A stretch of 64,000 nucleotides of DNA from Ancylothrix sp036704045 (GTDB taxonomy: Bacteria; Cyanobacteriota; Cyanobacteriia; Cyanobacteriales; Oscillatoriaceae): assembly GCA_036704045.1 (NCBI GenBank), contig DATNQM010000018.1:62001-126000 (forward strand). Reading direction: 5' to 3'. The position numbers were made by a program, and so were the translations under genes. The notes beneath the pieces are model-generated. The model was not told the DNA's origin. It ran no database searches and was given only the letters and a program-made list of their open reading frames with translations. Of the stretch, positions 51,513-60,070 are shown in pieces. Position 1 is the stretch's first letter, and each line of letters opens with the position of its first letter.

Positions 51513-52727
51513 TTACTTATCAGTCTTCACACAATTAAGCATCCGTAAAGTAGCCGCCGCTGCATAGTTCCGGCGAGTTTCCGTATTGGGATAAAAAGAA
51601 CTACCAGTTTCATTAAAAGCAGAAGCTACATTACAATAACCAGACATCCGAGAAATAGTCTCCGCAGCCCAATGACCCGTCGTATCATTGAAAGCTTTTG
51701 ATTGTACTTTTGGCGTCAAAGTAGCGGATAAACCACGCATCGTTTTACCCTTTTCTGCTGCACGACGCAACACCGCAATCATTTCCGCCCTCGTTACCGT
51801 TTGGCTAGGACGAAACGACCCATCCCCATAACCACTAATAATATTATTATCCCGTGCCCATTGAATTTTTGCGGCACTCCATCGGGTTGTTTCCACATCT
51901 GGATAAGGGCGAGTAGAAACAACACTTGGTAAGCTAATATTCACATTTGGAATCTTACCCAAAGACTCCACCACCATTGACACCAATTGCTCACGAGTAA
52001 GAGTATCTTGGGGACGGAAAGTATTATCTTTAAACCCAGCTACAAACCCAGCATTAACCGCTTGATCAATTTCCGAAGCATACACATCGTTTCGGATATC
52101 TGCAAACAATGTTCCACCAGTATTGCCACCAGTATTGCCACCAGTATTGCCACCAGTATCACCAGGAACACCACCCAAAACTGTATCAGTTGTGAAATAA
52201 ACGTGACCTAAAGTTTTATCTTGATAAGTACGTTTTGTGAGACGCCAACCAGGATTAAGAACCACCTTTGCAAAAGTATTAGAAACCCCATAAGTACGAC
52301 CAATTTTTACCATAGGGCCATTAGGATCTTTAGCCGGAACTCCCATCAAAACTACATCATTTCCCTCTGGAACTAAACGCAAAGTGTACTGCCAGCCTAA
52401 ATCTTGATCAGCCATGCGGATAGAATAACCATTACTATCAACACTGCGACCACAAATACCCGTGAAATCAAAATTTAACAGCAAAGGTTCCACAGTGGCC
52501 GGTTGAGAACCACTTTCACTCCAGCAGGATCTTTGCGTAGAAACTTGTTCAAAAACCAACAGCTTATAAAGATTATTTTGCAGAGGTTGTGCAACCACAA
52601 TAAACTTATTTTGATCAACTTCTTTTTTTCCAAATAAAACCTGTGCATTCACAGGGCTAAAAGATACTAATGTAGAAAGTGTTGCGGTAGCAAAAGCAAC
52701 AACTTTAACCCCAAGATTAGAATTCAT
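51513..52727 (-). CDS. DUF3747 and triple S-layer-homology surface protein
   Basis: A 404-residue exported protein. A signal peptide ends near VNAQVLF (about residue 30). Residues 30-195 form a DUF3747-type domain with paired Cys (RSCWSE, GICGRS) that is found in cyanobacteria. A Gly/Asn/Thr repeat linker (GGNT units, about 193-205) leads to three S-layer homology domains: FADIRNDVYASEID..., YPDVETTRWSAAKI... and FNDTTGHWAAETI.... SLH domains anchor proteins to the cell wall or outer envelope polymers. AGAGGT lies close before the ATG at 52727. It is monocistronic, ending at the terminator shared with the MOSC gene. Confidence 0.92.
   Translation of the reverse strand: MNSNLGVKVVAFATATLSTLVSFSPVNAQVLFGKKEVDQNKFIVVAQPLQNNLYKLLVFEQVSTQRSCWSESGSQPATVEPLLLNFDFTGICGRSVDSNGYSIRMADQDLGWQYTLRLVPEGNDVVLMGVPAKDPNGPMVKIGRTYGVSNTFAKVVLNPGWRLTKRTYQDKTLGHVYFTTDTVLGGVPGDTGGNTGGNTGGNTGGTLFADIRNDVYASEIDQAVNAGFVAGFKDNTFRPQDTLTREQLVSMVVESLGKIPNVNISLPSVVSTRPYPDVETTRWSAAKIQWARDNNIISGYGDGSFRPSQTVTRAEMIAVLRRAAEKGKTMRGLSATLTPKVQSKAFNDTTGHWAAETISRMSGYCNVASAFNETGSSFYPNTETRRNYAAAATLRMLNCVKTDK
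52114..52160. repeat. 12-bp in-frame minisatellite in the SLH gene
   Basis: CCACCAGTATTG occurs three times in tandem, followed by a variant fourth copy. It encodes the GGNT linker on the minus strand. Unit gain or loss would change linker length without a frameshift. Confidence 0.85.
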
Positions 52728-53123
52728 GTCATCTACCTCTTTATCTTAAATAATTGACTGTAGGAGTAACGAGATCGGTTTCTTCTCTCTTATGCTTTTA
52801 TTATTGCTACAGCCGCTTTAATTTTTAAGAGCATAAGGTATAGTTTCACAACTGTCTAGCCGGTTCTCACCCTTAACTGACGAATAGGCTTCTAATTTTC
52901 TCCTACTCCTGTTGCGGTTCCCCAACTGTCCACTTTCAACACCATCAACTTCCCACGAATACCCTATAAACCTATCGTTTAAGCCCACCTAAAGCCATTA
53001 GAACACCCCTAACCCAACCCATTAACCTGTAAGGGCATATTGTAGTCTTCTTCCCCCCATAAATAAAATCCAGCAAATTTATCAGTTGCTGGAAAAATAA
53101 ATAATGATTATTTTGTTTAAAGC
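52728..53123. other. Intergenic region, 396 bp
   Basis: Contains the promoter of the SLH gene and, at 53070-53092, the csbD terminator. No gene or other repeat was recognised. Confidence 0.5.
53070..53092 (-). terminator. Terminator after csbD
   Basis: CCAGCAA (53070-53076) pairs with TTGCTGG (53086-53092). On the minus strand it is followed by ATTTTATTT, about 30 bp beyond the csbD-like stop. Confidence 0.6.
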
Positions 53124-53312
53124 CTAAACGTTGTCAATTACGTTTTTTGCCCGATCTTTCATATCTTCTTTGGCGTGCATTGCAGCTGCTTGTTCTTGTT
53201 TAATTTGACCTTCAATTTTATCTTTAGGGTCGCCTGTAATTTCGCTAGCAGCTTCTTGAATTTTGCCTTCTATATTTTTTGCCACCGCAGCGGCTCTATC
53301 TTCAAGACTCAT
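53124..53312 (-). CDS. CsbD-family stress protein
   Basis: A 62-residue, highly charged helical protein with the CsbD pattern: AKNIEGKIQEAASEITGDPK, then KIEGQIKQEQAAA. CsbD-like proteins are stress-induced in many bacteria and their molecular role is unknown. The strong ribosome-binding site CAGGAG lies six bases before the ATG. It is a single-gene unit with its own terminator. Confidence 0.92.
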   Translation of the reverse strand: MSLEDRAAAVAKNIEGKIQEAASEITGDPKDKIEGQIKQEQAAAMHAKEDMKDRAKNVIDNV

Positions 53313-53426
53313 ATTTTTCTCCTGGTGTTTTTTGCACCGGCTAAAATTCTTTTATCTAAACACAACTTAAGTTATTGTATGCTTGCTTGCCATCCCCCAT
53401 TAGTTATAAAAACTTTTTTTCCCTAC

Positions 53427-54065
53427 TCAGTCAAAAGATAGACCACTTTCCGTAGATACTTTATGCAAATCTTCCGGCGTATTGCAATTAAATAAAATTT
53501 GCCGATCAGCTAAAGGTAATTCTTGCACCGGCACCCTTTGCAACCATCCTTGAAATGATCTTCCTCCTTCCTTAATATATTCCTCCATTAAAGCCGTACA
53601 CCGGCGCCGATAAAAACCACAAAGCGGTTGCCATCCTCGCTCATCTTTTGGTAAAAAAGCCATTATTTCTTCAGAAGAATTTTCCAAATAATTTAACCAA
53701 TTTTCCATCACATCCAAACACAGATAAGGCAAATCACAAGCCAACACCAAAACCCACTCAGACGTAGTTTCTACTAAATCTAATCCCTGCAAAAGACCAA
53801 CCAAAGGCCCATGAGTTTCTGTAGACCCAAAAAGCGGTTCTTCTCGCACAAAACGGCAATTTTTTGGCAAAATTTCTTGATAGCGTTCTGGCCAAGGAGT
53901 CACAACATAAACCCCCTCCGAAAGCACCGAAGCAATATTAAAAGAATGGCGAATCATAGCAATACCTTTTGGTGCCAGTAAAGCTTTATCTTGCCCCATT
54001 CGAGAACTCTTACCACCGGCTAATAATACTGCACTTAATTTAGCTTTACTTTTTGGTATTTCCAT
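53427..54065 (-). CDS. mobA: Molybdenum cofactor guanylyltransferase MobA
   Basis: MobA transfers GMP from GTP to molybdopterin to make the guanine dinucleotide cofactor used, for example, by nitrate reductase. The 212-residue protein has the nucleotide-binding signature LLAGGKSSRMGQDKALL (14-30), an acidic metal site in LVLACDLPYL, and the fold's FLPKDERGWQPLCGFYRR segment. Length is typical. Its ATG lies 6 bases after the stop of the DUF167 gene, whose last codons contain GAGGA, so the two are translationally coupled. The link to the nitrate regulators at 34-36 kb is functional only. Confidence 0.93.
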   Translation of the reverse strand: MEIPKSKAKLSAVLLAGGKSSRMGQDKALLAPKGIAMIRHSFNIASVLSEGVYVVTPWPERYQEILPKNCRFVREEPLFGSTETHGPLVGLLQGLDLVETTSEWVLVLACDLPYLCLDVMENWLNYLENSSEEIMAFLPKDERGWQPLCGFYRRRCTALMEEYIKEGGRSFQGWLQRVPVQELPLADRQILFNCNTPEDLHKVSTESGLSFD

Positions 54066-54071
54066 ATTTTT

Positions 54072-54335
54072 TTAATCCTCTAATTCAATAATTTTTGTAC
54101 GAGAAGACAAACCAGATTTAATCGTAACTTGAGATTTTCGTAACTCAAACTTTTTCGCCAAAACTTCAATTAACTCTTGATTAGCTTTCCCATCTACCGG
54201 CGGTGATTTAAGATACACAGTAATACTGCCATCAGGTTCTTCTTGAATAGCCTGTTTTTTAGAATTTGGTTTAACTTTAACCTTAATCATACTCATAGGA
54301 TTATTTGCTAATTTTGCCCTTTCATCAACAGACAT
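54072..54335 (-). CDS. DUF167/YggU-family protein
   Basis: A small alpha/beta protein (87 residues) of the conserved YggU family, of unknown function. The family core is clear: VKVKPNSKKQAIQEE, then YLKSPPVDGKANQELIEVLAKKF and VTIKSGLSSRTKIIEL. The family core begins at about residue 16, so the true start could be the Met codons at 54296 or 54290; no convincing ribosome-binding site decides it. It precedes mobA by 6 bases and is divergent from the acyltransferase gene. Confidence 0.88.
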   Translation of the reverse strand: MSVDERAKLANNPMSMIKVKVKPNSKKQAIQEEPDGSITVYLKSPPVDGKANQELIEVLAKKFELRKSQVTIKSGLSSRTKIIELED

Positions 54336-54476
54336 TTTTATCTAATTTTATTAAATAAAAATCTACCTTTAGTTTCATTATTTTTATCTAATAAACATAT
54401 CAAATGTACAAACCTGTGCTAGACTTTTTCTGTTATTTTCCTAACCAAAATTTATTTTACCTTTTTTTTCAAACTC

Positions 54477-55892
54477 ATGTTGTTTCCTACTTACCAGTTT
54501 TTAATCTTTTTTTTAATAGTTTTTACCCTAGCTATCTTCCTCAAAGAAAAAGTCATTTGGTATAAATTTTTCTTGTTAGCAGTTAGTATCATTTTTTATT
54601 CTTTTTGGAGTAGTTGGTTTTTAAGCCTTCTTATTATAGACATCCTCCTTAACTACACCCTACTAAAACTTCTTTTTGTCAGAAAAAGTCCCAGAAAACC
54701 TATTTTATTTTTAGCGATTACCCTTAACCTTTGTTATCTTGGCATCTTTAAATATTACAATTTTTTTGCAGATAACTTATTCGCTTTTCTCAATTCATTT
54801 AACCTGCAAACCAACTTTCCCATCCTTCAAATTATTGCTCCCGTTGGCATTTCTTTTTATACCTTTAGAATCATTGCCCAATTCCTAGACTGCTACCACC
54901 ATAAAATCCTTTGTCCTAACCTCATAGATTATAGCATTTATATTATCTACTTTCCTCAAATTGCCTCTGGCCCCATAAGTAGACCCCTTGAATTTTACCG
55001 GCAACTTAACAACCCAAAAAAATACAACTATGAAATTTCAGAAGTCATCATTTTAATTTTATCAGGCTTATTCAAAAAATATACTTTGTCCAGCTTTTTA
55101 TTTAACTTCACTCAACTTCCCTTCCGAACACCTCAACAATATTCAAGCCTAGATTTAATAATCTCAAGTCTTGCTTATGCCGGCTTAATTTACACAGACT
55201 TCAGCGGCTATTCTGACTTATCAAATGCCATTTCTTCCTTACTAGGATTTAAACCCATTCCTAACTTTAATATGCCTTATCAATCGCGGAGTATCCAAGA
55301 ATTTTGGCGGCGTTGGCACATTAGTTTATCCGAATGGTTACGAGACTATCTGTATATACCTTTAGGAGGAAACCGTAAGGGCAAAAATCGTCAATTCATC
55401 AACCTATTTTTAACCATGTTAATAGGAGGATTTTGGCATGGTGCTGGCTGGACATTTATCATTTGGGGAACTCTACATGGTATAGGTTTAATTGTCAATC
55501 ATCTCTGGAAAAATACCCCTAAAAAACCTTCCTTAAATTCTGATATTTTCCTCAAAATTACACACCTATTAAATTGGTTAATAACTTTCCTATTTATAAC
55601 CTTTACTTGGATATTTTTTAACTCAATCAGTTTAGAAGCAGCCACCCAATTTATCAGCGGCATATTCGTTTCTCCCATCAAAACAAATCAGTTTAATTAT
55701 TGGCAAATCTACGTTTGTTTAGGTCTAATTTTAGCCATAAACTTTTATGGAGACAAATTTAGCTATCTCTTTAAAAAAATCTTGAACAACACCAATTTAA
55801 TACTTCAGATTGCCCTAATATCCCTTTGCACCTATACTATCCTAATGTTGGGGCCAAACACCTTACCACCCTTTATTTATTTTAATTTTTAA
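54477..55892 (+). CDS. MBOAT-family O-acyltransferase (AlgI-like)
   Basis: A 471-residue membrane-bound O-acyltransferase with about eleven membrane segments. The family signature is present: SIQEFWRRWHISLSEWLRDYLYIPLG, then GGFWHGAGWTFIIWG, with the catalytic His in FWHGAGW. AlgI-type proteins move acyl groups, usually acetyl, across the membrane onto exopolysaccharides or cell-wall polymers. The next gene, starting 2 bases after its stop, is an SGNH-type protein. This pairing is the usual AlgI/AlgJ- or PatA/PatB-like acetylation module. The acceptor polymer is unknown. Confidence 0.93.
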   Translation: MLFPTYQFLIFFLIVFTLAIFLKEKVIWYKFFLLAVSIIFYSFWSSWFLSLLIIDILLNYTLLKLLFVRKSPRKPILFLAITLNLCYLGIFKYYNFFADNLFAFLNSFNLQTNFPILQIIAPVGISFYTFRIIAQFLDCYHHKILCPNLIDYSIYIIYFPQIASGPISRPLEFYRQLNNPKKYNYEISEVIILILSGLFKKYTLSSFLFNFTQLPFRTPQQYSSLDLIISSLAYAGLIYTDFSGYSDLSNAISSLLGFKPIPNFNMPYQSRSIQEFWRRWHISLSEWLRDYLYIPLGGNRKGKNRQFINLFLTMLIGGFWHGAGWTFIIWGTLHGIGLIVNHLWKNTPKKPSLNSDIFLKITHLLNWLITFLFITFTWIFFNSISLEAATQFISGIFVSPIKTNQFNYWQIYVCLGLILAINFYGDKFSYLFKKILNNTNLILQIALISLCTYTILMLGPNTLPPFIYFNF

Positions 55893-55894
55893 TC

Positions 55895-56881
55895 ATGTTA
55901 AAAGACGGCAAATTTTTACTCATCACTTGTGCAGTCATTATTACCTTAATTTGGATAGATTATCCTTGGTTTTTAAAAAGCTTAGTTTCCCAAAATATAG
56001 CCAATCAAAAAATTAAACAAGCAGCCGAAGATATTAAAATAGAAGGAATTAGAAAACAAGAACAGAATTTTTGGAACAACATCAAAGAATTAAACTCCGA
56101 ACCCGAAGAACCCTTACCAGAAACACCCATCGAAAAAACAGAAAACTCCCCCTCCAAACCCACCACCAAAACAACAAAAATAATCAAATCAAACAAACCA
56201 GAAAAACCCTACAGAAAATTTTTATTTATAGGAGATTCAATTATTTATGAAATAGCCATAGCCACCCAAAACACCTTACTAGCAAAATATAACATCAAAA
56301 GCACAAAACTAGACTATAAAATATCCACCGGCCTAAATCGAATAGACTACTATAACTGGTATGAGCGCACCAGCAAACTTCTCAAAACCTATCAACCCGA
56401 TGTATTAATAGTAATGTTCGGAGGAAACGACGACCAAGACATCAAAGACTTTAACGGAAAATATAGCACAGCCCTTAGCGAACCTTGGAAAAAAGCCTAT
56501 CAACAAAGAGTAGAAAAATACGCCAAACTAATCAACATCTCCTCCGTCAGAAAAATTTACTGGATCGGACAACCAATCACCAGTAAAAGTCGTTATAACA
56601 CATTCTTTCCCATCTTCAACAAAATCTATAAACAAGTCAGCCAAAACTATCCCAAAATCCAATTTATATCCACATGGGAACTACTCTCAACAAACGATAA
56701 ATTCGTCCCCATTCTCCCCAACAAAACCGGCAAAAAAGGCTACATAAAAACTGCTGACGGCGTACATTTTACCCCTCACGGTGCCAGCATAGTTGTGGAT
56801 AAACTCATCCAACAAATGGAGAAAGACAAAATCCTCAAAACCCCACCACAAAAAAAACCAACTCCTCCCCAAAAACCCTAA
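55895..56881 (+). CDS. SGNH-hydrolase-like acyltransferase partner (DUF459 type)
   Basis: A 328-residue protein with one N-terminal membrane segment (about 5-25, LLITCAVIITLIWIDYPW), a charged Pro/Lys-rich linker and a periplasmic SGNH domain (about 105-315). Catalytic blocks are visible: FIGDSI (Ser), MFGGNDD (Gly-Asn) and DGVHFTPHG (Asp-x-x-His). It should transfer acetyl groups exported by the MBOAT protein encoded 2 bases upstream onto a polymer, or act as an esterase. The C-terminal tail is Pro/Lys/Gln-rich. The stop lies 3 bases from that of a convergent alpha/beta hydrolase gene. Confidence 0.88.
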   Translation: MLKDGKFLLITCAVIITLIWIDYPWFLKSLVSQNIANQKIKQAAEDIKIEGIRKQEQNFWNNIKELNSEPEEPLPETPIEKTENSPSKPTTKTTKIIKSNKPEKPYRKFLFIGDSIIYEIAIATQNTLLAKYNIKSTKLDYKISTGLNRIDYYNWYERTSKLLKTYQPDVLIVMFGGNDDQDIKDFNGKYSTALSEPWKKAYQQRVEKYAKLINISSVRKIYWIGQPITSKSRYNTFFPIFNKIYKQVSQNYPKIQFISTWELLSTNDKFVPILPNKTGKKGYIKTADGVHFTPHGASIVVDKLIQQMEKDKILKTPPQKKPTPPQKP

Positions 56882-56884
56882 ATA

Positions 56885-57589
56885 TCACAACAAAAACTTC
56901 GCCCAAAAAGGAATAACCGACGGCGAACCATACCACAAACCAACCCGGCGAGGAGAATGCAAAACCCCATCCAAAATTAAATTTTCCGCCCCCTCCAAAT
57001 GAGCAGCCTCAATAGGAGTAATACCATCCCCCCAACAATTACCAAAACCCCCCGTCAAAGCATAACTATTGTAAGCCAAAAAAGACCCCGGACGACGAGC
57101 CCCAAACAACCCCTTACCGGCCACACAAACATATCTAACATCCCCATAAAAAGCCCCCGGATAACTATCATTAACAAAATCCAAATTTTTCCGAGTCCAG
57201 CGCTCATACTTGCTAAAATGAGGAGTACCCAAAGTCACCAAACTAGCCACACAAGAAAAAGCCCCCCATAAACCCGCATCCACCAAAACATCCCCATGAA
57301 TAACATAAGGCTTTTCCCCCATATAAATGCGACCAATCCAACCCCCAGCCGAATGACCAACCAAATTAACTTTATCACTACCAAAATCTTGTAAAACCCC
57401 CTTAACAGTCGCATCAATTTTTCGCAAAATAGGCACCAAAGACCGGCCCCCTACAGTAGGCCACCAATCACTTCTATTTAAAGGAACCGTCACCGTAGGA
57501 AAACCCAAACCAATCAAAAAATCTTCCATTTCGCGGTATTCAGAAGCCCCCGCAAAAAAACCAGGTAAAATAACAGTTGGAAACACCAT
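56885..57589 (-). CDS. Alpha/beta hydrolase, lipase-like
   Basis: A 234-residue alpha/beta-fold hydrolase. It starts directly at strand 1 (MVFPTVILPGFFAGASEY), with an oxyanion-hole-type HG-like loop (PGFFAG). The nucleophile elbow reads LVGHSAGG (Ser80), and a His near the C-terminus (GVLHSPRR) could complete the triad with an Asp in WGDGITPIEAAH. Length and order fit triacylglycerol-lipase-like proteins of cyanobacteria and plastids. The substrate is unknown. The coding strand is strongly G-rich, opposite to its neighbours. Its start codon is only 9 bases from that of the divergent NUDIX gene. Confidence 0.85.
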   Translation of the reverse strand: MVFPTVILPGFFAGASEYREMEDFLIGLGFPTVTVPLNRSDWWPTVGGRSLVPILRKIDATVKGVLQDFGSDKVNLVGHSAGGWIGRIYMGEKPYVIHGDVLVDAGLWGAFSCVASLVTLGTPHFSKYERWTRKNLDFVNDSYPGAFYGDVRYVCVAGKGLFGARRPGSFLAYNSYALTGGFGNCWGDGITPIEAAHLEGAENLILDGVLHSPRRVGLWYGSPSVIPFWAKFLL

Positions 57590-57598
57590 TTATAGCCT

Positions 57599-58066
57599 AT
57601 GCCTCATCAACCAATACCGACATCCTATTATGCCTTTGTTATAGTTCAAAAAGAAAACAAATTTTTACTAATTCAAGAATGCCGGTATCAACAACACTGG
57701 TACATCCCCGGAGGCAAAGTAGAATTTAACGAAAACATACTAGAAGCAGCAAAACGAGAAACCCTAGAAGAAGCAGGCATCCCCATCAACCTTGACGGTA
57801 TCCTAAAAATAGAACACACCACCCTCCCCAACCAAAAAGCTATCCGCCTGAGAATTATTTTTGTCGCCCATCCCCAAGACAACACCCCACCCAAAACCAA
57901 CCCAAACCAACACTCCCTAAATGCCCGCTGGTTTACCCTACAAGAAATCAACCAACTGCCCCTACGAGAAAAAAACCTCAGCCAACTGTGTCAAAATCTA
58001 TCCCAAGGACAACAAATCTACCCCGTAGAGATATTGACATTTAAAACCCAACCCGATAACCTTTAA
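57599..58066 (+). CDS. NUDIX hydrolase
   Basis: A 155-residue NUDIX pyrophosphohydrolase. The Nudix box is complete at residues 39-60: Gly39, Glu45, Arg53-Glu54, Glu57-Glu58 and Gly60, within GGKVEFNENILEAAKRETLE. These residues bind the divalent metal that activates water to cleave nucleoside diphosphates linked to another group. The substrate cannot be predicted; MutT-like or ADP-ribose-type activity is possible. Only 9 bases separate its ATG from that of the divergent hydrolase, so each promoter must overlap the other gene. Confidence 0.92.
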   Translation: MPHQPIPTSYYAFVIVQKENKFLLIQECRYQQHWYIPGGKVEFNENILEAAKRETLEEAGIPINLDGILKIEHTTLPNQKAIRLRIIFVAHPQDNTPPKTNPNQHSLNARWFTLQEINQLPLREKNLSQLCQNLSQGQQIYPVEILTFKTQPDNL

Positions 58067-58266
58067 CACTCATAACAACAACAGCAACATCAAGCAAACC
58101 AAGCCAGTCAAAAAAAACAACCCTTTAAAATAACAGAAAATCAACCCAAAAATAGATTAAAAAAAAATCAAAAAATCCCTGATTCTCCCAACTCCTAAGA
58201 ATACTTCAGATATAAAACCTCAATAATTAACACCCACCCTTTCAAAAATCACCTCATCCAAAGACC

Positions 58267-59865
58267 ATGACTACCACCCTCCCCATCCTCAACACAGTTC
58301 GTAGCGTCATCCTCCAACCCACCACCATTGCAATAGCAGCCTCCGTTGGTCTGCACGGCATGATTGGCATTACCCTGCCCGTATTCTCCTTTGGTTCCCA
58401 AAACCCAGGCGACAGTTTCAGCAAAGTTCAAGTCGTCCAACTCACCCCCGAAGAACAAAAACTCCTCGCCACCGGCCAAAACCCCTACACCCTCCCCCCC
58501 CTCTCATCCAACTTCAAACTCCCCTCCATCCCCCTACCACCAAGCCTACCCCCCCTAGCCGGCACCCAACCACCAAGCCTATCCCAACCCCTCCCACCCA
58601 TACCAGACATCCCACCCATACCCACCTCATCCACCGGCAGCCTCCCTGCCCTCAACTTCCCCAACCTAAACATTCCAACAGACCCAACACTAAATAACCC
58701 ACCCATCCCCCGCCCCAACCCTTACTCATCCTTTCCCGCCGAATTCTCCTATCAATCTAGCTTTCCCACCCAACCCAGCAGCTTTCCCACCCAACCCAGC
58801 TTTCCCACCCAACCCCCAACCGGCAGCTGGGATCAATTGCCACCACCACCCCCCGCAACAGCACTCGGCTATCCAAACCTAAACAACCCAAACTTCTTAC
58901 CCAACCTAACCCCAGTCGATCCCACCAAAAACAATCCCTTTCTTGACACCGTACTACCAAGCGACATAGGCAATACCAAAACACCCCCAACCAACCAACA
59001 AAAAACCCCCACCGGCAACCGTACCGAATTAGCCCGTCGCATCGAAGAAAACCAAAAGAAAATGCAAGCGTTGCTGAACCAGCAACCACGCCAAAACCCC
59101 AATATCGACCCAAACCAAGTCCGCAGAGACGTAGGAATAATAGCCTTGCAAGCCAGCTTCAACCAATTTGAACAAGCCAAACAGCAAAACCCCGACATCA
59201 AATACGGCGCAAACGCCCCCACCATAAACGCCCAACTTCCCAAACCAACCACCTCACCCAACGACACTCGCTATGCCGTCGTTGCTGTCACCACCAACAG
59301 CAAAGGCGAAGTCACCGATGCGAAACTCAGCGCCTCCTCTGGAGATCCTGCCATTGACGAAGCTGCCCTCGCCGCAGCTAGACAGCAAACCTACCCCGCC
59401 ACCGGCACAGATACTTTTTACAATCAGCCCATCATCTTTGGGAACAACACCCAAACTCCACCAACACCCCTAACCCCCCCAGCCAACCAACCAACACCCC
59501 TAACTCCTCCAGCCAACCAACAAAACCCAACTCCACCAACACCCATAACCCCCCCAGCCAACCAACCAGAAAAACCAACACAACCAACACAACCAACACA
59601 AACCAACCCACCTCCATCCGAACAACAAACCCAACCAAAGCCAACCGAACCCAACCAACCGCAGAACCAACCAGAAAACCCAGCCCCAGCAGCAGCACCA
59701 GAACAACCAACAAGCAACCAACCGGCCCAACCTAACGGCACAGCCGCAGACCTTCAAATGCCCACCTGGCTGCCCCCAACCGTCAGCCAAACCCCCGCCC
59801 CCGCCCCGGCACCCCAAACCCAGCCTGTCGAACCGGCAGCCCCAGCCGAAACGACCGCACCCTAA
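58267..59865 (+). CDS. Proline-rich protein with internal TonB C-terminal-type domain
   Basis: A 532-residue protein. One membrane segment near the N-terminus (about 20-42, IAIAASVGLHGMIGITLPVF) anchors it. A Pro-rich spacer of about 200 residues follows, with SFPTQPS repeats. A TonB-type domain lies at about 270-395, closing with YAVVAVTTNSKGEVTDAKLS, SGDPAIDEAALAAARQQ and TYPATG. Unlike typical TonB, the fold is followed by about 135 residues of Pro/Thr/Gln repeats (TPLTPPANQ units). TonB proteins transmit proton-motive energy to outer-membrane receptors. ExbB/ExbD and receptors are not in the window, so the role remains inferred. Confidence 0.85.
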   Translation: MTTTLPILNTVRSVILQPTTIAIAASVGLHGMIGITLPVFSFGSQNPGDSFSKVQVVQLTPEEQKLLATGQNPYTLPPLSSNFKLPSIPLPPSLPPLAGTQPPSLSQPLPPIPDIPPIPTSSTGSLPALNFPNLNIPTDPTLNNPPIPRPNPYSSFPAEFSYQSSFPTQPSSFPTQPSFPTQPPTGSWDQLPPPPPATALGYPNLNNPNFLPNLTPVDPTKNNPFLDTVLPSDIGNTKTPPTNQQKTPTGNRTELARRIEENQKKMQALLNQQPRQNPNIDPNQVRRDVGIIALQASFNQFEQAKQQNPDIKYGANAPTINAQLPKPTTSPNDTRYAVVAVTTNSKGEVTDAKLSASSGDPAIDEAALAAARQQTYPATGTDTFYNQPIIFGNNTQTPPTPLTPPANQPTPLTPPANQQNPTPPTPITPPANQPEKPTQPTQPTQTNPPPSEQQTQPKPTEPNQPQNQPENPAPAAAPEQPTSNQPAQPNGTAADLQMPTWLPPTVSQTPAPAPAPQTQPVEPAAPAETTAP

Positions 59866-59885
59866 AACCCTATCCCCTAGCAATA

Positions 59886-59916
59886 AAAGCCTGGTTTCTG
59901 CGAGTAACCGGGCTTT
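59886..59916 (+). terminator. Terminator after the TonB-domain gene
   Basis: AAAGCC-T-GGTT (59886-59896) pairs with AACC-G-GGCTTT (59906-59916), with one T-G pair in the stem. It lies 20 bp past the stop. Confidence 0.6.
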
Positions 59917-60070
59917 CTCAAACCGGCTTGTAAAGTAATAAAAATAAACCTAGACAATAAGCCTAAAATGTGTTAACAATACAAGCTTATGCAAAAAGGG
60001 GACTGATCACTGCTATACCGACATCCCCAACCCCCAACCCCCAATAGCCCATCCCCAATCCCCAATCACT

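Noticed and set aside
58485..59883. Several Gly/Val/Trp-rich minus-strand frames opposite the TonB-domain gene
   Set aside because: They arise from reading proline codons backwards and lack start sites or domains.
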